From Meconema thalassinum (taxonomy: Eukaryota; Arthropoda; Insecta; Orthoptera; Tettigoniidae), in NCBI GenBank assembly GCA_946902985.2, contig OX336397.1, forward strand, positions 154,931,890 to 154,995,889: a stretch of DNA of 64,000 nucleotides, in the 5' to 3' direction. The notes below the pieces were generated by a model that worked only from the letters and a program-made list of their open reading frames with translations, ran no database searches and was not told the origin of the DNA. The position numbers and the translations under genes are program-made. Positions 32,480-44,142 of this stretch are shown here, piece after piece (position 1 is the stretch's first letter; each line of letters opens with the position of its first letter).

Positions 32480-32799
32480 TAAGCCTCCGTGGCTTAGGCG
32501 GCAGCACGTCGGCCTCTCACCGCTGGGTCCGTGGTTCAAATCCCGGTCACTCCATGTGAGATCTGTGCTGGACAAAACGGAGGCAGACAGGTTTTTCTCC
32601 GGGTACTCCGGTTTTCCCTGTCAAAATTTCATTCCAGCAACACTCTCCACTATCATTTCATTCATTTAATCATTGCCCCAGAGGAGTGCGTCAGGCCTCG
32701 GCAGCCGGCACAGTTCATATCCTCGCCACTAGATGGGGGCTTCATTCATTCCATTCCTGACCCGGTCGTAGACTGGAAGCAGGCTGTGGATTTTCATTT
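32480..32799 (+). mobile_element. SINE family S6, copy a
   Basis: Flanked by the 14-bp duplication CATTCTTATAGTAG (32466-32479 and 32800-32813). The tRNA-like head begins TAAGCCTCCGTGGCTTAGG, with B box GGTTCAAATCC. Confidence 0.92.
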
Positions 32800-32912
32800 C
32801 ATTCTTATAGTAGCCTAGGCAAGATATTCCTAGAAGATTAAGGATTACATGAAAGAAAAGACAAGGACCAATGAAGTAGGGGAAATGGCGAGCACCCTAG
32901 GCCTAGGATATC

Positions 32913-33766
32913 CTGATGATTATGAAAATTGTTGTTTTAAGGGGCCTAACATCTAGATTATCGGCAAATGACAATGAAATGGAAACCGTAACGAAAATTA
33001 AGTGAGACTGAAAATACTGCAAAATGTAACTCAGATTGAAACGACTCGCAAAATGTAGAGTGTAAATACTTACAAAAGGTACCGGTAATTTAGAAGGAAA
33101 ATACTCTCAAAACTCATATTGAAAAATACGCACAAAATGTAGTTGAGGTGCAAAATACTTACAAAATGCTCACCATCAAAAAATGCAATTTAGATTGAAA
33201 ATACTTGCAATATGCGGTTTAGGGTGAAAATACTTACAACATTGAATTGAAATTCAAAATACTCACAAAAGTGCCTCCACCTACTTACTAAAAAGCAAGT
33301 TAGATTGTCAATTCTTACAAAATGCAATATTGAGGTTGAGAATACTCGCAAAATGCAATTTAGATTGAAAATATTCACAAAATGGAATTTAGAGTGAAAA
33401 TACGCAAATAATGGAATTTAGATTCAAAATACTCACAAAAAGGCAAGTTAGATTCAAAATACTCACAAAATGCAATTTAGATTGAAAACACTAACAAAAC
33501 TGAATTTAGATTGGAAAGGAAATATAATGAAACGAAAAAGAAGGCGGAATGAGGGAACCGGAAAGATGAGAGAAGGGCCGATTAAGGCGGGAAAGGAAGA
33601 GACTCCATAGGCCACGGATACCCTAATACCGTCGGAGTCAGAAGAGAACAAGAGTTGACCCAGGGAGGTCGACAGGAAAGATAATAGAAAGGAGCCCGGC
33701 ACAAGTAAGTGGAAGCAATGCCAGACTCATTTGGGGTCCCGTGGTCGCCAACCCAACTCATATATC
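32913..33766 (-). mobile_element. VNTR-cored retroposon M, copy M1
   Basis: The left end is the reversed tail region (GTTGTTTTAAGGGGCCTAAC), then a decayed array of about 29-bp units (ACAAAATGCAATTTAGATTG core) at 33000-33510, then the unique head (GGTCCCGTGGTCGCCAACCC at the right). No target duplication was recognised. Confidence 0.65.
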
Positions 33767-34692
33767 CTGGGTCGGAACTGACACAGGGAGGAGACCGATC
33801 GAGTCCCGTGGTCGCGAATATTTAATAGTGAGCCCTTGGGCATTTCTGCCAGCCCTATGACTTCACTACCGTTGCAGAGGTCATCGCCACTTGTACTTTC
33901 CACGTCTCAAGTGTTTACATTTAACGGTTTGGTTCCGCGTCTTCTTGGAGAGAAACAGTTACTCCGTTCTGTCAACATTATCATTTAAAGCACTCACAAC
34001 TGAACTACGTTATGCATAAAGGAACCAACCTCCGTCAAGATGGAACAGAGATATTGAGGCTCAAAGATAACCTTCGATATTTAATTCCTATCACACGAGT
34101 GAAATCTATATTTAAGTAGAGGGGGATTTATTTTTCATTACAACCAGTGCTTATTTTTTTCTAACAAAGATTTAAGGATTACTCTCAGTTTTAGTCGACA
34201 AAACATCACGATGTTGCAATTCTCGGCAAATTGCGAAATCCAGTCCGAATCATTAATATTCAGCTTTTTCAATGCCTAGGTGGATACAAAACACAGTAGT
34301 TCGTTATTGTCTTCAACCTTCAAAACTAACCTCACGCACAAAATAACAACCTATCCCGCCTCCAAACATTAGCCTGCGAGCTTATGAGAACGGAGTGCCG
34401 AGTTGACGACCAAAAGAAACTGATTCGATAGATCGATTTAAATCGAGGATTACTCGAAATCTCCTCCAGCTGTTGTGAACAGCGCGGTGACGCCAGCTGA
34501 TCGATGAACTTCCAAGTCGGAAGTTATATTTGCCGGACTAGGTACAAATGTACCAATATTTTTTTCTTAAACAGTTTTCAAATCTTGAAGGGGGTACACG
34601 TGGGTACCTCCCACGTCACCCCTGAAAATAAGCACTGTTGGTAAATAATAAGATTCAGTCTAACCACGTGAATAACTGAATCTGTTTCTTCT

Positions 34693-34696
<4 letters not shown>
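33767..34696. other. unassigned DNA
   Basis: No gene or transposon recognised. A poly-T run of about 28 bases follows at 34697-34724. Confidence 0.35.
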
Positions 34697-34728
<32 letters not shown>

Positions 34729-34835
34729 TGTGTGCCTACCCTTCTTAATTATTCCTTTAGGTAGTTTATTTTAACTATGGTTGCCTCTTTTATAAAAAAT
34801 ACTTATTCATTGCAGAACAGCTAGAATCCAATTCA

Positions 34836-35055
34836 GGCGGCTTCGGTGGCGTAGTTGGTAGCATGCTGAGCTTCTATGCCCAAGGTCGCGGGTTCAAACC
34901 CGGCCGAAGTCGTCGGATTTTTTAAGAGTGTTAAAAGTCCCTCAGTATGCCTTCCTTCGGAGGGGAAGTAAAGCCGGCGGTCCCATGTCATAGATTTATG
35001 GCATGAAAAAACCTTCCACTAACTACACTTGTGTGAAGCCAAAATTTGTAGGTTG
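34836..35055 (+). mobile_element. SINE family S3, copy d (3' truncated)
   Basis: Has a full tRNA-like head and about 150 bp of body, ending at TTTGTAGGTTGGG. Confidence 0.8.
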
Positions 35056-35497
35056 GGCACCCACCAAAATAAAACTCTATATGCTATACGCCCCTTGTAA
35101 ACTTAGTAAATGTTGCCAGTATAATCCAGGTTGGCAGATCTTCTCCAAAGAATAACTTCCTTTCTTTTTGTTGTTGGTAGTTATGGTAAGATGACTCCAA
35201 CATTACGGTATTACGGAGTGCGAGTGTCTTCTCCGCAGATAACGGCAGCTGTCCCGTTATTGGGTCACTGGCCGGCTCGCTGCCTGAGCACATCGCACCA
35301 TAGTAGAGGTAAACAAACATTACCTTTAAGTACACGTGCTGGTGTATAAAGTACACCAGGCGTACTTAAGATGGTATATTTTTGGTTGTAATCTTCCTGC
35401 AGTCTGTTAGGTGCCATCTAACCTATCACTAAAATGTTCGCAAACGCCTACAAGCAGTTTAATTGTTGCCGGATTCGTTTGTGCTGATTCACAGGAA
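35056..35497. other. unassigned DNA
   Basis: No supported feature. Confidence 0.35.
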
Positions 35498-35520
35498 TAA
35501 AGGCTCGGCCACACAGAAAG

Positions 35521-35576
35521 CGGTCTGTCGCGGCGGGAAGCGATCCAGCGGTCTGTCGCGGCGGGAAGCGATCCAG
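35521..35576. repeat. 28-bp direct duplication inside the Harbinger element
   Basis: CGGTCTGTCGCGGCGGGAAG plus 8 bp occurs twice in tandem just inside the left inverted repeat, and a partial third copy follows. Confidence 0.85.
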
Positions 35577-35716
35577 CGGTTGTCGCGTCGGTCTGCGATA
35601 TGGGGACGTCACACAGGACGCGATGCCTTTGTGTGAGCGGTCCAGTCCGGTCGCTTCCTTCTAGAGAATATGTAGTGTGTTTTCATATTAAGTAATGTTT
35701 GATATTATTATTGAGT

Positions 35717-35930
35717 ATGAGCTTGGACGAAGAAAAACTCCTTCTCCTATTTGCTTTGCAAAACACAAAGAAGAAAAGACAATGTTGGGCGCATGACATC
35801 AATAAGAAGAGAGAGCAATTAGGAGAATACCACCGCTTGTGTATCGAACAGGAGTAACATGAAGATAGGTTTTTCAAGTATTTTCGTATGCCGCGAGAAT
35901 GTTTCGAGGAATTTCACGATTCCATGCTTC
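35717..35930 (+). pseudogene. PIF/Harbinger nuclease N-terminal fragment
   Basis: Reads MSLDEEKLLLLFALQ, a basic stretch, a TAA stop at about 35857, then HEDRFFKYFRMPRECFEEFH. The DRFF-YFRM block is the recognisable N-terminal signature of PIF/Harbinger transposases. The DDE core is deleted. Confidence 0.8.
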
Positions 35931-36092
35931 AGCCTCCTTTAAAACATTTTTATGATGTTCGTGTGAACTGTCGAACAAATATGTGTATTTACGCACAATT
36001 TCAATAAATACTTGAGCTTGGTCGAAGGCGGCACGGCGGTCAGGCGGGCAATCTGTAAATTTGTACAACCGGATCGCTCGTCGTCGCGACAA
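35874..36092 (-). pseudogene. MADF-domain fragment of a Harbinger accessory protein
   Basis: The frame includes FIEIVRKYTYLFDSSHEHHK and then NVLKEAEAWN, matching the MADF pattern (LIELVRK..LYD.....YKN....AW). Harbinger elements encode a DNA-binding partner with Myb/SANT- or MADF-like domains, often convergent with the transposase, which fits here. Truncated by the deletion near 35930. Confidence 0.7.
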
Positions 36093-36139
36093 AGACTAGC
36101 GGGTGACGGTAGACCGCGTTCTGTGTGACCGAGCCTTAA

Positions 36140-37404
36140 ACATTGAGCTGTTGTGTGGTGTGGTGAACTAAGTACACCACACGTGTAGCTGTCTGTTAGG
36201 TAGTCAGCCCGAAGGCTGGTTGGATCCTCAAAAGCACCGCCGTTACGTTATGTGAGTAGATACCCACAAAAACCCAAGGCAGTGCTATATTGAGGCGTTC
36301 TAGGCAAGAAGAGGAGTGAGGTAGTTTGCCATTGCTTTCCTCACTGAGTCAGAACAGTAGTCCTAACACTATGAGTAGAACCTTTCACAGCATTCACAGG
36401 CACTGGCTGCGCCCCGAATGCCATTACTAAGCACCACCCATACCTCAGTAGCTTCCATATAATCACAGCCATGAGTGAGACTGAGACATCGGTGAAAAGC
36501 CACCTTTTACTCTAGCCTGTGCCAACTGACAAATGCAAATGTACTGTATTCATCAAGAGATGGCAAACAGGCCAACACGTGTAGCTATATAAGTATAATA
36601 TTGATTCAGTTATTTAACTCAGTCTTACTTTTCAAATTATATTTTAATAGAATTAGAAACTATCCCCGTGTCTCGTACAGTTCTGTGTTTCTAGGGCTTG
36701 TATACGAGCTAAAAATCCGAAGCGACTTACTGAAGAGGAAATCTATGACGCTATAGCGCAAGAAGAATCAGAAGAAGAAGTAGGATGAGGTGCAGATACT
36801 TCCGAGAAATAATTTATAGAGGAAAATCTCACGATACAGAATAGCCTTTTAAAACTATTCTGCTTGTTGAAAACAATGTTTAGGCTAAGTGATTTCGGGA
36901 CATTATTCTCTTGATGTACAAAATTCACCACGCGTGTACATGTTATTATAGGTGCCTGTAGTCAAAGGTTAACACCGAAACCAATCAGTCCAAACCTCTC
37001 CAAATGCATTTGCAGTAATTGTTGTTGCTTCATTTGAGGGACTTGGACATCGTGGTCAATCATTTAGCCCCGTGTACTTGGGTGTGTGTTAGAGGTGGTA
37101 ATGTTCACCGTTCAATCAATTAATCGGCACACGAGATAAGAAAAGAAGTTTAAATGAAAAGTCATCGCTTAAGTTGAGTTACGCTTATTTTCGGAATAAC
37201 GTATAGAAATCTATACAAGTGTCCTCCCTTGTTTATGTTAACAATAACCAAATAAGAATCAGTAATAGTGGAAGGACAAACAACAATCGAATTGGGAAGG
37301 GTTAAGAAAAAAGAAAACGCCAAGTTTTCAGCAAAGCAGAAAAACCACATCATATCACAGTAACTCTTGCGAGCGTCGTGATATGAAAGCCTATCCAATG
37401 TTCT
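36140..37404. other. mostly unassigned; a likely old SINE at 36200-36545
   Basis: The stretch GTTTGCCATTGCTTTCCTCA and its surroundings resemble a decayed SINE-like repeat. The rest shows no feature. Confidence 0.35.
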
Positions 37405-37416
37405 GATCTCCTGGAT

Positions 37417-37919
37417 AGTGGTTTCGGTGGCGTAGTTGGTAGCATGTTCAGCTTCTATGTCGAAGGTCGCGGGTTCAAACCCGGCCGAAGTCGTCGGATT
37501 TTTTAAGAGTGTTAAAAATCCCTCGGTATGCCTTCCTTCGGAGGGGAAGTAAAGCCGGCGGTCCCATGTCATAGATTTATGGCATGATAAAAAAAACTTC
37601 CACTAATTACACCTGTGTGAACATAAATTATAGGTTATCTTTGACTAACGCTCTTAGGTTCCAACGTTCGTCGCCAGGAGCCGACTGCGGTGGCATCTAG
37701 TAACACAATTCAGAACTAGTTGGTCGCTGACGGTGGCGTTTGGTAGCAAATGTTGGAACTAGTTGAAAATTCCTTGCAGTCCTTACTTGAATTAAAAACA
37801 GATAGCACACACTAATACAGCCATCACAATTAACACCGACACAACCTCAGTACACGGGGCTACATGACCGCGTTGTCGCAGCCCCTAAACTGAGGAACCA
37901 GCCAACCAATCAACCAACC
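37417..37919 (+). mobile_element. SINE family S3, copy e
   Basis: GATCTCCTGGAT flanks both sides (37405-37416 and 37920-37931). Complete head, body and tail. Confidence 0.92.
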
Positions 37920-38229
37920 GATCTCCTGGATTTTGGTTTTCTTGGTGAACTAAAGGGCACTGCTTTGAAAATTGCTTCATTGGCAGTTGGGATATATCGG
38001 GGGAGGCACCCTCGTGTGTCTCCTTGCCACACTCTCTACACACGGCCCGAATTTATGGCATTGATAGCTGCGCATAGGTGGAGGGATGTATGGTCGAACG
38101 TCGCAATGGTACCATGTGATCTCACCCTCAAGCGCCGGTGTCCTCTCCAATTATCCGGGTGATGCGCCTAATCTTGGTGACGCCTCTAGATCCCGCAAAG
38201 TTCCGCAACGCTTTTGAAAATGAGGTCTT

Positions 38230-38735
38230 ATAATGGAAGATAAGTGTACGAGAGAAGTAAATGCTCGAATCGCACAGGCAAAAGAAGCCTTCTCAAAAAA
38301 GAAGTCTTTACTAACATCCAAGACTGTTAACTTGAAGTTGCAAAAACACTTCGTGAAAATATTTGTACGGAGTATTGCAAGTTATGGCTCTGAAATATGG
38401 ACTCGGCGACAAGCAGATGTATCAAAACTTAGGGCATTCGAGATGTGGTGCTGGCGACGACTACTAAAGATACCTTGGACTGATAAAGTCACGAATGAGA
38501 ATGTTCTCAAAAGAGCAAAGGGGACACGTGCCTTGGTTGAATCCTTAAACAGAAGAAGGAATAGTTTTGTTGGCCATTTGATTCGTCATTCAGACTGGCG
38601 CACCACACTCTTCGAAGGGAAGCTAGAAGGAAAGAGGAGTCGAGGAAGACCAAGTACTCGATGTATAGACAGCATTAAAGGCAAGCACACTTATTGCCAT
38701 TTGAGGCTACAAGCCAGAGAATGAAGACAATGTTT
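38230..38735 (+). pseudogene. LINE RT C-terminal fragment (RTE/CR1-like)
   Basis: A 163-codon open frame with RIAQAKEAFSKKKSLLTSK, SIASYGSEIWTRRQAD, AFEMWCWRRLLKIPWTDKV and KRSRGRPSTRC. This is the typical C-terminal tail of insect endonuclease-reverse transcriptases. It lacks the endonuclease and the RT catalytic core. It is a different, more intact family than R1-R4. Confidence 0.8.
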
Positions 38736-39244
38736 CCCACCAACCTAGCGGTTGAGGATAAGAAGAAGAAGATAAGATAACTCCACGGACCTCACTCATT
38801 CAGAGTTTCGCGCTTCTCAACCTTAACGGGAATTTCGCCGAACTGCGTGCATTCCAGCAGCGCCGGTCAACGGTATGCTGCCCGTTCCGAAGCTTTGAAA
38901 TCCCATTAAGGTCACCAGATTTTCCCTCGATTGCCTCTGAAAATATGATTGATTTCACCAGTTTCAAAACTCCCCGTCTGTCCTGGTAGTATACACGTTG
39001 GGATTTATTCGACACTCTAGAGACGGCTTCTTAAGGGATCACTCTTTGATTATATTTTGGAACGCATATAGCGTTATCCGTGGAATCATCCTCCCCGAAT
39101 ACTACCTACTCCGAACGAGGGCCATTACTGTGGGCGCCACCCAGCCACAGCAATACCTACCTGGTAAGGTCAAACATCGCAAGTAAGCAAGCATTGCCCG
39201 GGTTCCTAGTGCCTCGAACAGGCACTGCCATGCACAGTGATCTA
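38736..39244. other. unassigned DNA
   Basis: No supported feature. Confidence 0.35.
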
Positions 39245-39997
39245 CAGGGTCTTTCATATAAAATACGAGCGCCAAGCGGCGGCTTTGTTAACCGCAGCTG
39301 CGGTCATCTTGGCCGAGCTTGTGGCGCGCCAAGGCCCCCTGCTTTAAGCGTGTGTACAATCCTATATGATGTGCAGCGGCCTTGCTAGCGAGTGTACAAT
39401 GCTGAAATCTAACTTTAGTTAGTTAGTTATTGTTGATGAAACCAAACCCCTACTTGTGCTAATTTTGTGAGTGATCTATTAGGAGACCGTTCAAGATTCT
39501 CGCCAATGTCATCTAGCTCATCCTCTGTTAAAACTCTGTTCGTGTGCGGGCATGTTTTTTATTGAGCACCGAGCCAGTATTGTCAAACTTATTTGCAATT
39601 ACGTGAATCTGTGCTAGTGAAGGTGGCACTTCATCGGGAAATTGCTGAACAAATGCATCACGTACCCGCCGAGCCGACTCGTACTTAAAATAAGTTTTAT
39701 ATAAAAAAATACGATGTGCAATGATAACTGTCTCACCATGTTAGCACTTGAGGTTTAGACTGGCGACTGAGCACCTGCACGCTTATTGCAAGATCAAGTT
39801 TGGTCATGTCAATCTGTTATTTTCATACAGTCCATCGGAACTTAAATTAAAAGAAAAAAAAACAGTCCTCGTATGTACTAGGCGCGCGCTTTCAATACTA
39901 CAGCAGGGGGCCATGGCGCGCCAAAAGCTCGGCCAAGGTGACCGCAGCTGCGGATAAAGCCGTCGCTTGGCGCTCTTATTTTATATGAAAGACCCTG
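39245..39997. mobile_element. CAGGGTC-ended DNA transposon with HTH only, copy 1
   Basis: 753 bp between TA duplications (39243-39244 and 39998-39999). The inverted repeats are about 95 bp: CAGGGTCTTTCATATAAAAT, with GCGCCAAGCG and GGCGCGCCA blocks on both arms. The interior encodes only a broken DUF4817-like HTH on minus. Confidence 0.85.
39455..39690 (-). pseudogene. DUF4817-like HTH fragment
   Basis: The minus frame reads KYESARRVRDAFVQQFPDE, then a segment ending in NTGSVLNKKHARTR. After a one-base shift it reads RVLTEDELDDIGENLE. This is the two-helix DNA-binding part of the DUF4817 transposase family. Confidence 0.7.
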
Positions 39998-40168
39998 TAT
40001 TCGGCCATGCAGAAACCTTCGTTGTAAGGCAGATTCTACTAAAGGGTACATGGCGCACCCACCTGACGATATGGGAGATACCGTGTGCGCTTTCTTGCCT
40101 GATGGAAAAGTTGGTGGCCCTTCCCCAAACGGCAGACATGTTTCATTCTAAGGGTCAAACTAAAATTG

Positions 40169-40679
40169 GGCGGCGCGGTGGCGTAATTTGTAGCATGCTA
40201 AGGTTCTATGCCCAAGGTCGCGGGTTCAAACCCAGCCAAAGTCGTCGGATTTTTTAAGAGCGTTAAAAATCCCTCAGTATGCCTTCCTTCGGAGGGGAAG
40301 TAAAGCCGGTGGTCCCATGTCATAGATTTATGGCATGATAATGAACCTTCCACTAATTACACTTGTGTGAAGCTAAATTATAGGTGGGATTTGACTAACG
40401 CTCTTAGGTACCAACGTTCGTTGCCAGGAGCCGACTGCGGTGGCATCTTGTTACCAAGTTCAGAACTAATTGGTCGTTGACGGTGGCGTTTGGTAGCGAA
40501 AGTAGGAACTACTTGAAAATTGAATGTCTGCAGTCCTTACTTTAATTAAAAACAGATAACACACACTAATACAGCCATCACAATTAACACCGGTTATCAG
40601 ACAGATTCTACACACACCTAAAGTACACGGGGCTACATGACCACGTTGTCGCAGCCCCTAAACTGAGGAACCAACCATC
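40169..40679 (+). mobile_element. SINE family S3, copy f
   Basis: CAAACTAAAATTG flanks both sides (40156-40168 and 40680-40692). Confidence 0.92.
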
Positions 40680-40692
40680 CAAACTAAAATTG

Positions 40693-41165
40693 CGCCCGAA
40701 ATATCGAAATCGATCTTTTAAAAGCCCCCCCCCCCCCCATTTTAGTAGGTTTTTACGACAGGCAGGGCTTACCGTACTGTAGGGGGGTTCTGTGATGACT
40801 AGTGGCATTGTGTAAATGTAATTATTATGGTCAGGGCTTGGGGGTGGTGCCCAGGTACAAGCAGTCAGCGACGGGATTCGAAGCACTATCTCTAGACTAG
40901 CGCGCGATATAACGCAATGCAGGAAGCCGGAACAGTCTGACATTGGGTGTGTTTCTGTACCTGTTGAGTTATATTTATAGCGGTGCAGGGAGCTTGGGGA
41001 TCGAGTGCCAAGTAGGTGAGCTCATCGCCCGCGGGGGAGTCACAGACAGCGGCGTGGTAACAGGATTTCATTACCTAGATCAACTGTCCTCCATACTAAA
41101 TTATCTCGTTAGACTTTGCGATCGCCAGTGCGTTCCAGTGTTGCCATCCATCGTGATTTACCATA
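40693..41165. other. unassigned DNA with a C-run at about 40726-40738
   Basis: No supported gene. Confidence 0.35.
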
Positions 41166-41173
41166 GCTATAAC

Positions 41174-42334
41174 CAGTGTTGCCAATTTGGTGTTTTTAGC
41201 ACCAGGCTCAGATCTGGTGTTTCTGAAGTTCGTATGGTGCCAGAAATGTTCTAATTGCGCCATAGCAGTATACTGGTGTTATTTCAATAAAACCAGTGCC
41301 AAATCTGGTGCTTGACGGATTTTTCCATGAAATTGTCTCCTATGACAAACAAGTAAATCCTGGAAGACATGTAATAGTTTTAACAAAGTTATTCAATTGA
41401 GATAGGCAATGTTCAGCCTTACACGTGTCAAGATCAACACTCCAACAGGTGAAGTCCCTGCAATTCTCATTCGCGTGCATAAGTGCTTAGTAAGCGCAAC
41501 ACGCAGGGCTCAGTACAAGTGCACTTGTACAAAGAATCGACCTATCATCTACTGCTCAAGTCTAAGCTGCGTGGACCTGAGAGGAATGTGTATCGCAGAC
41601 TATTAGTAATGGTGGTGACGAGTGATGCGGTTTCTCGGTCCTTGCGTAGTAACAGAAGCAATACATTAGTCGGTGACTCAGTCACTCATTCCCAACGCCA
41701 CACTGGTTTCAGAAAAGACCCATGTTAGCAGTATTGGAATAGACGAGAATGTCAGGAAACAGGGGGTGCTGTCGACAGGCTTCTCAATTCTCGCCTGCTC
41801 CTACCCTGCCTCTGTCCTTCATCCCGCAAGTTCACAGAGCTTGGAGCCGAGCAGTATTTTCTTCCCAGCTCCCAGGGGATTTCCCCAGTTTCATGCAAAG
41901 GCAGTTTATGTACTTCCGCTCCCTCACTCTAATGCAGATGCAGGGAGAGTGTTTAGCCAAGTTTAATTGGTGAAAACAAAGCAAAGAAATCGAATGAAAT
42001 TTCAAAAATTGCATTCCATTCTGTGTGTGCGATTTGAACTAAAACAGAGGGAAAATGCTATCATGACTACGAACTTCCGAAGGATATAATAGTGTCCAAA
42101 ATTGGAAGTATGCAGAGCTACAGCAGTACTACACCTTCCTGCTCTAAAGTTGTAATAGCGGTAGCAGTGAAGAAGACTATTTTTAATGAAAGAAATGTAA
42201 GTAAAAAGCCGTTTATATATTTATAATATTTGGTGTTTTTCTAATGTTTTGAATCATAGAGTCCAGCTGGTGCTTTTCTGGTGATTTTAAGCTTAGGGTA
42301 TAGTTCCTTCCCATTTCAAGATTTGGCAACACTG
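41174..42334 (+). mobile_element. hAT-superfamily element, 1161 bp
   Basis: The inverted ends CAGTGTTGCCAA match on both sides. The flanks are GCTATAAC (41166-41173) and GTTATAAC (42335-42342), a 7/8 duplication. It contains a broken hAT C-terminal dimerisation region. Confidence 0.85.
41870..42065 (+). pseudogene. hAT transposase C-terminal (dimerisation) remnant
   Basis: Reads LPLPHSNADAGRVFSQV, then a TAA, then LVKTKQRNRMKFQKLHSIL and VRFELKQREN. The PHSNAD..RVFS signature is diagnostic of the hAT C-terminal domain. One stop is present and the catalytic part is missing. Confidence 0.8.
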
Positions 42335-42549
42335 GTTATAACTACTGGAAAACCCTGTGAGGATGCGAATAAACCCGCGGATATAGTTTGCATGGCTTTG
42401 CGGATAGCGGATAAGCTGCGGATAGTTTTTAGAACACAACCTGAAAATGTTGAATATCATTAAGTTACTAGGACCCGGATGTTATGATATGACATAGGCC
42501 TATCGTATCTTTCCGGTTTTTTCTTTCATGATAAATGTAAGATGGTGAT

Positions 42550-42933
42550 AATAATAATACCGTACGGCCTCGGTTACAGGGTACAAGCTTTGTTATTTGA
42601 CACCCAGAGGGTAGCTTGTATGTCGAATTCCGTCGTTCCTTGAAGCACTATGAAAGTCAAGGAGGTTAGATATCTAAGCTCCTTGAACACTATAGCGCTT
42701 TCTAGTAGAGAAATGAGGAACTTTCAGATGGCGGAAATTCCCGAGATTAATTTTGCCATTATGAGCACGGCCTACTGAATTCAAATGGGTTCTTTGACAT
42801 GCCAACATCGTATGACATGCGTGTCTCAATTTTTGCCGCCTTTCAAAAATCACTTACCACGGCCAGGAGCGAACCTCGAAGCTTGGGGTTGGTAGTCCTA
42901 CACGATAACCACTCACCCACCGTGACAAGCCAT
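42550..42933 (-). mobile_element. SINE family S1, copy a
   Basis: Similar to the other S1 copies but more diverged. The flanks AAGATGGTGAT and AAGATGATGAT form a near-perfect duplication. Confidence 0.8.
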
Positions 42934-43213
42934 GCAAGATGATGATTTAAGGTATTCTCATTAAGTCATTGAGCACAATTAACACTCCGAATTGAAGAGG
43001 GTTGCCATTCTGGCTGTAGGCTATAACATTCAATTTAAACATAGCACTTTCTCCTCAAGTGTCTAATTGTGTTGCTTTAATACTTAATGCTTTACCATAT
43101 AAACTAAAATTTGTAATGTCGGCATATTCAGATAACAAACGTGAGGATGCGAATAAAAGTCGTGCGGATGCGATTTGTTTATCCACGCATGGCTCTAGTT
43201 ATAACTCCAAGGC

Positions 43214-43586
43214 AGCTTGCCACGGTGGGTGAGTGGTTATCGTGTCAGACTACCAACCCCAAGTTTGCAGGTTCGCTCCTGGTCGTGGTAAGTGATTTTT
43301 GAAAGGCGACAAAAATCACGACATGGATGTCATACGTTGTTGGCATGTCAAAGAACCCATTTGAATTCAGTAGGCCGTGTTCATAATGACAAAATTAATC
43401 TCGGGATCTTCCGCCAACACAAAAGTTCCTCATTTCTCTACTAGAAAGCGCTATAGTGTCAAGGAGCTTAGATATCTAGCCTCCTTGACTTCATAGCGTT
43501 CCAAGGAACAACGAAATTTGACAAATAACAAAGCTTGCACCCGGCACCCGAGGCCATACGATATTATTATTATTATTATTATTATT
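43214..43586 (+). mobile_element. SINE family S1, copy b
   Basis: The tRNA-like head GCCACGGTGGGTGAGTGG carries B box GGTTCGCTCCT, and the acceptor-like arms GCCACGG and CCGTGGT pair. It ends in an (ATT)n tail. The flanks ACTCCAAGGC and ACTTCAAGGC are a 9/10 duplication. Confidence 0.88.
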
Positions 43587-43596
43587 ACTTCAAGGC

Positions 43597-43870
43597 GACA
43601 TACGAAAATCCTCATCTGTTCAATCTTTGATTTAATTTTAACAAATATTTTGAAATATAAATTCAAATAATTACCGTATGTAAATTGGGCTACTTGTCAT
43701 GCATCTCAATAGTGGCTATCATCACCGCCTATTTTCCGTCCATTGAGTCAGTTTTGCCAAATCATACTTAGGTTTGGTAGTGTTTTAGTCTTCTATATAT
43801 TTGGACCTGAAGATACTCGATTTACGAGTAAAACATGTCATCCTTTAGTTTTCTTGTGGTCCAAAACAAA
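43597..43870. other. unassigned AT-rich DNA
   Basis: No supported feature. Confidence 0.35.
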
Positions 43871-44111
43871 TCTCTACATAGTATAAAACAGAGTCCCCGG
43901 TTCTTGGATGTAACGGGTAATCTCGAGAACCACTTGATGGATTTGGATGCGGTTTTCACCATTCTGTAAAGGATTTCTCGAGGAAGGTTTCTGTAGAAAA
44001 ATATTCATCTATGACCAAAGAAACGATTTCAGTGAATCGAGTCGAAGAAGAACCCGCTGTGCGTGCGCCATTTAAGCTTACGCTGGGTAAACCGTTAAAA
44101 TATCCATATAC

Positions 44112-44142
<31 letters not shown>

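Larger units (their letters stand above)
35501..36136. mobile_element. PIF/Harbinger deletion derivative
   Basis: 636 bp flanked by TAA (35498-35500 and 36137-36139). The ends match as inverted repeats: AGGCTCGGCCACACAGAA on the left against AGGCTCGGTCACACAGAACG on the complement of the right. It carries the start of the transposase on plus and a MADF-domain fragment on minus, joined by a deletion. Confidence 0.85.

Noticed and set aside
33000..33510. 29-bp repeats as a CRISPR array
   Set aside because: Units are head-to-tail with no unique spacers, lie in a eukaryotic retroposon, and no cas genes are present.
37162..37572. 136-codon minus ORF
   Set aside because: Lies over the head of SINE S3-e and flanking DNA; the repeated SINE produces similar ORFs in other copies.
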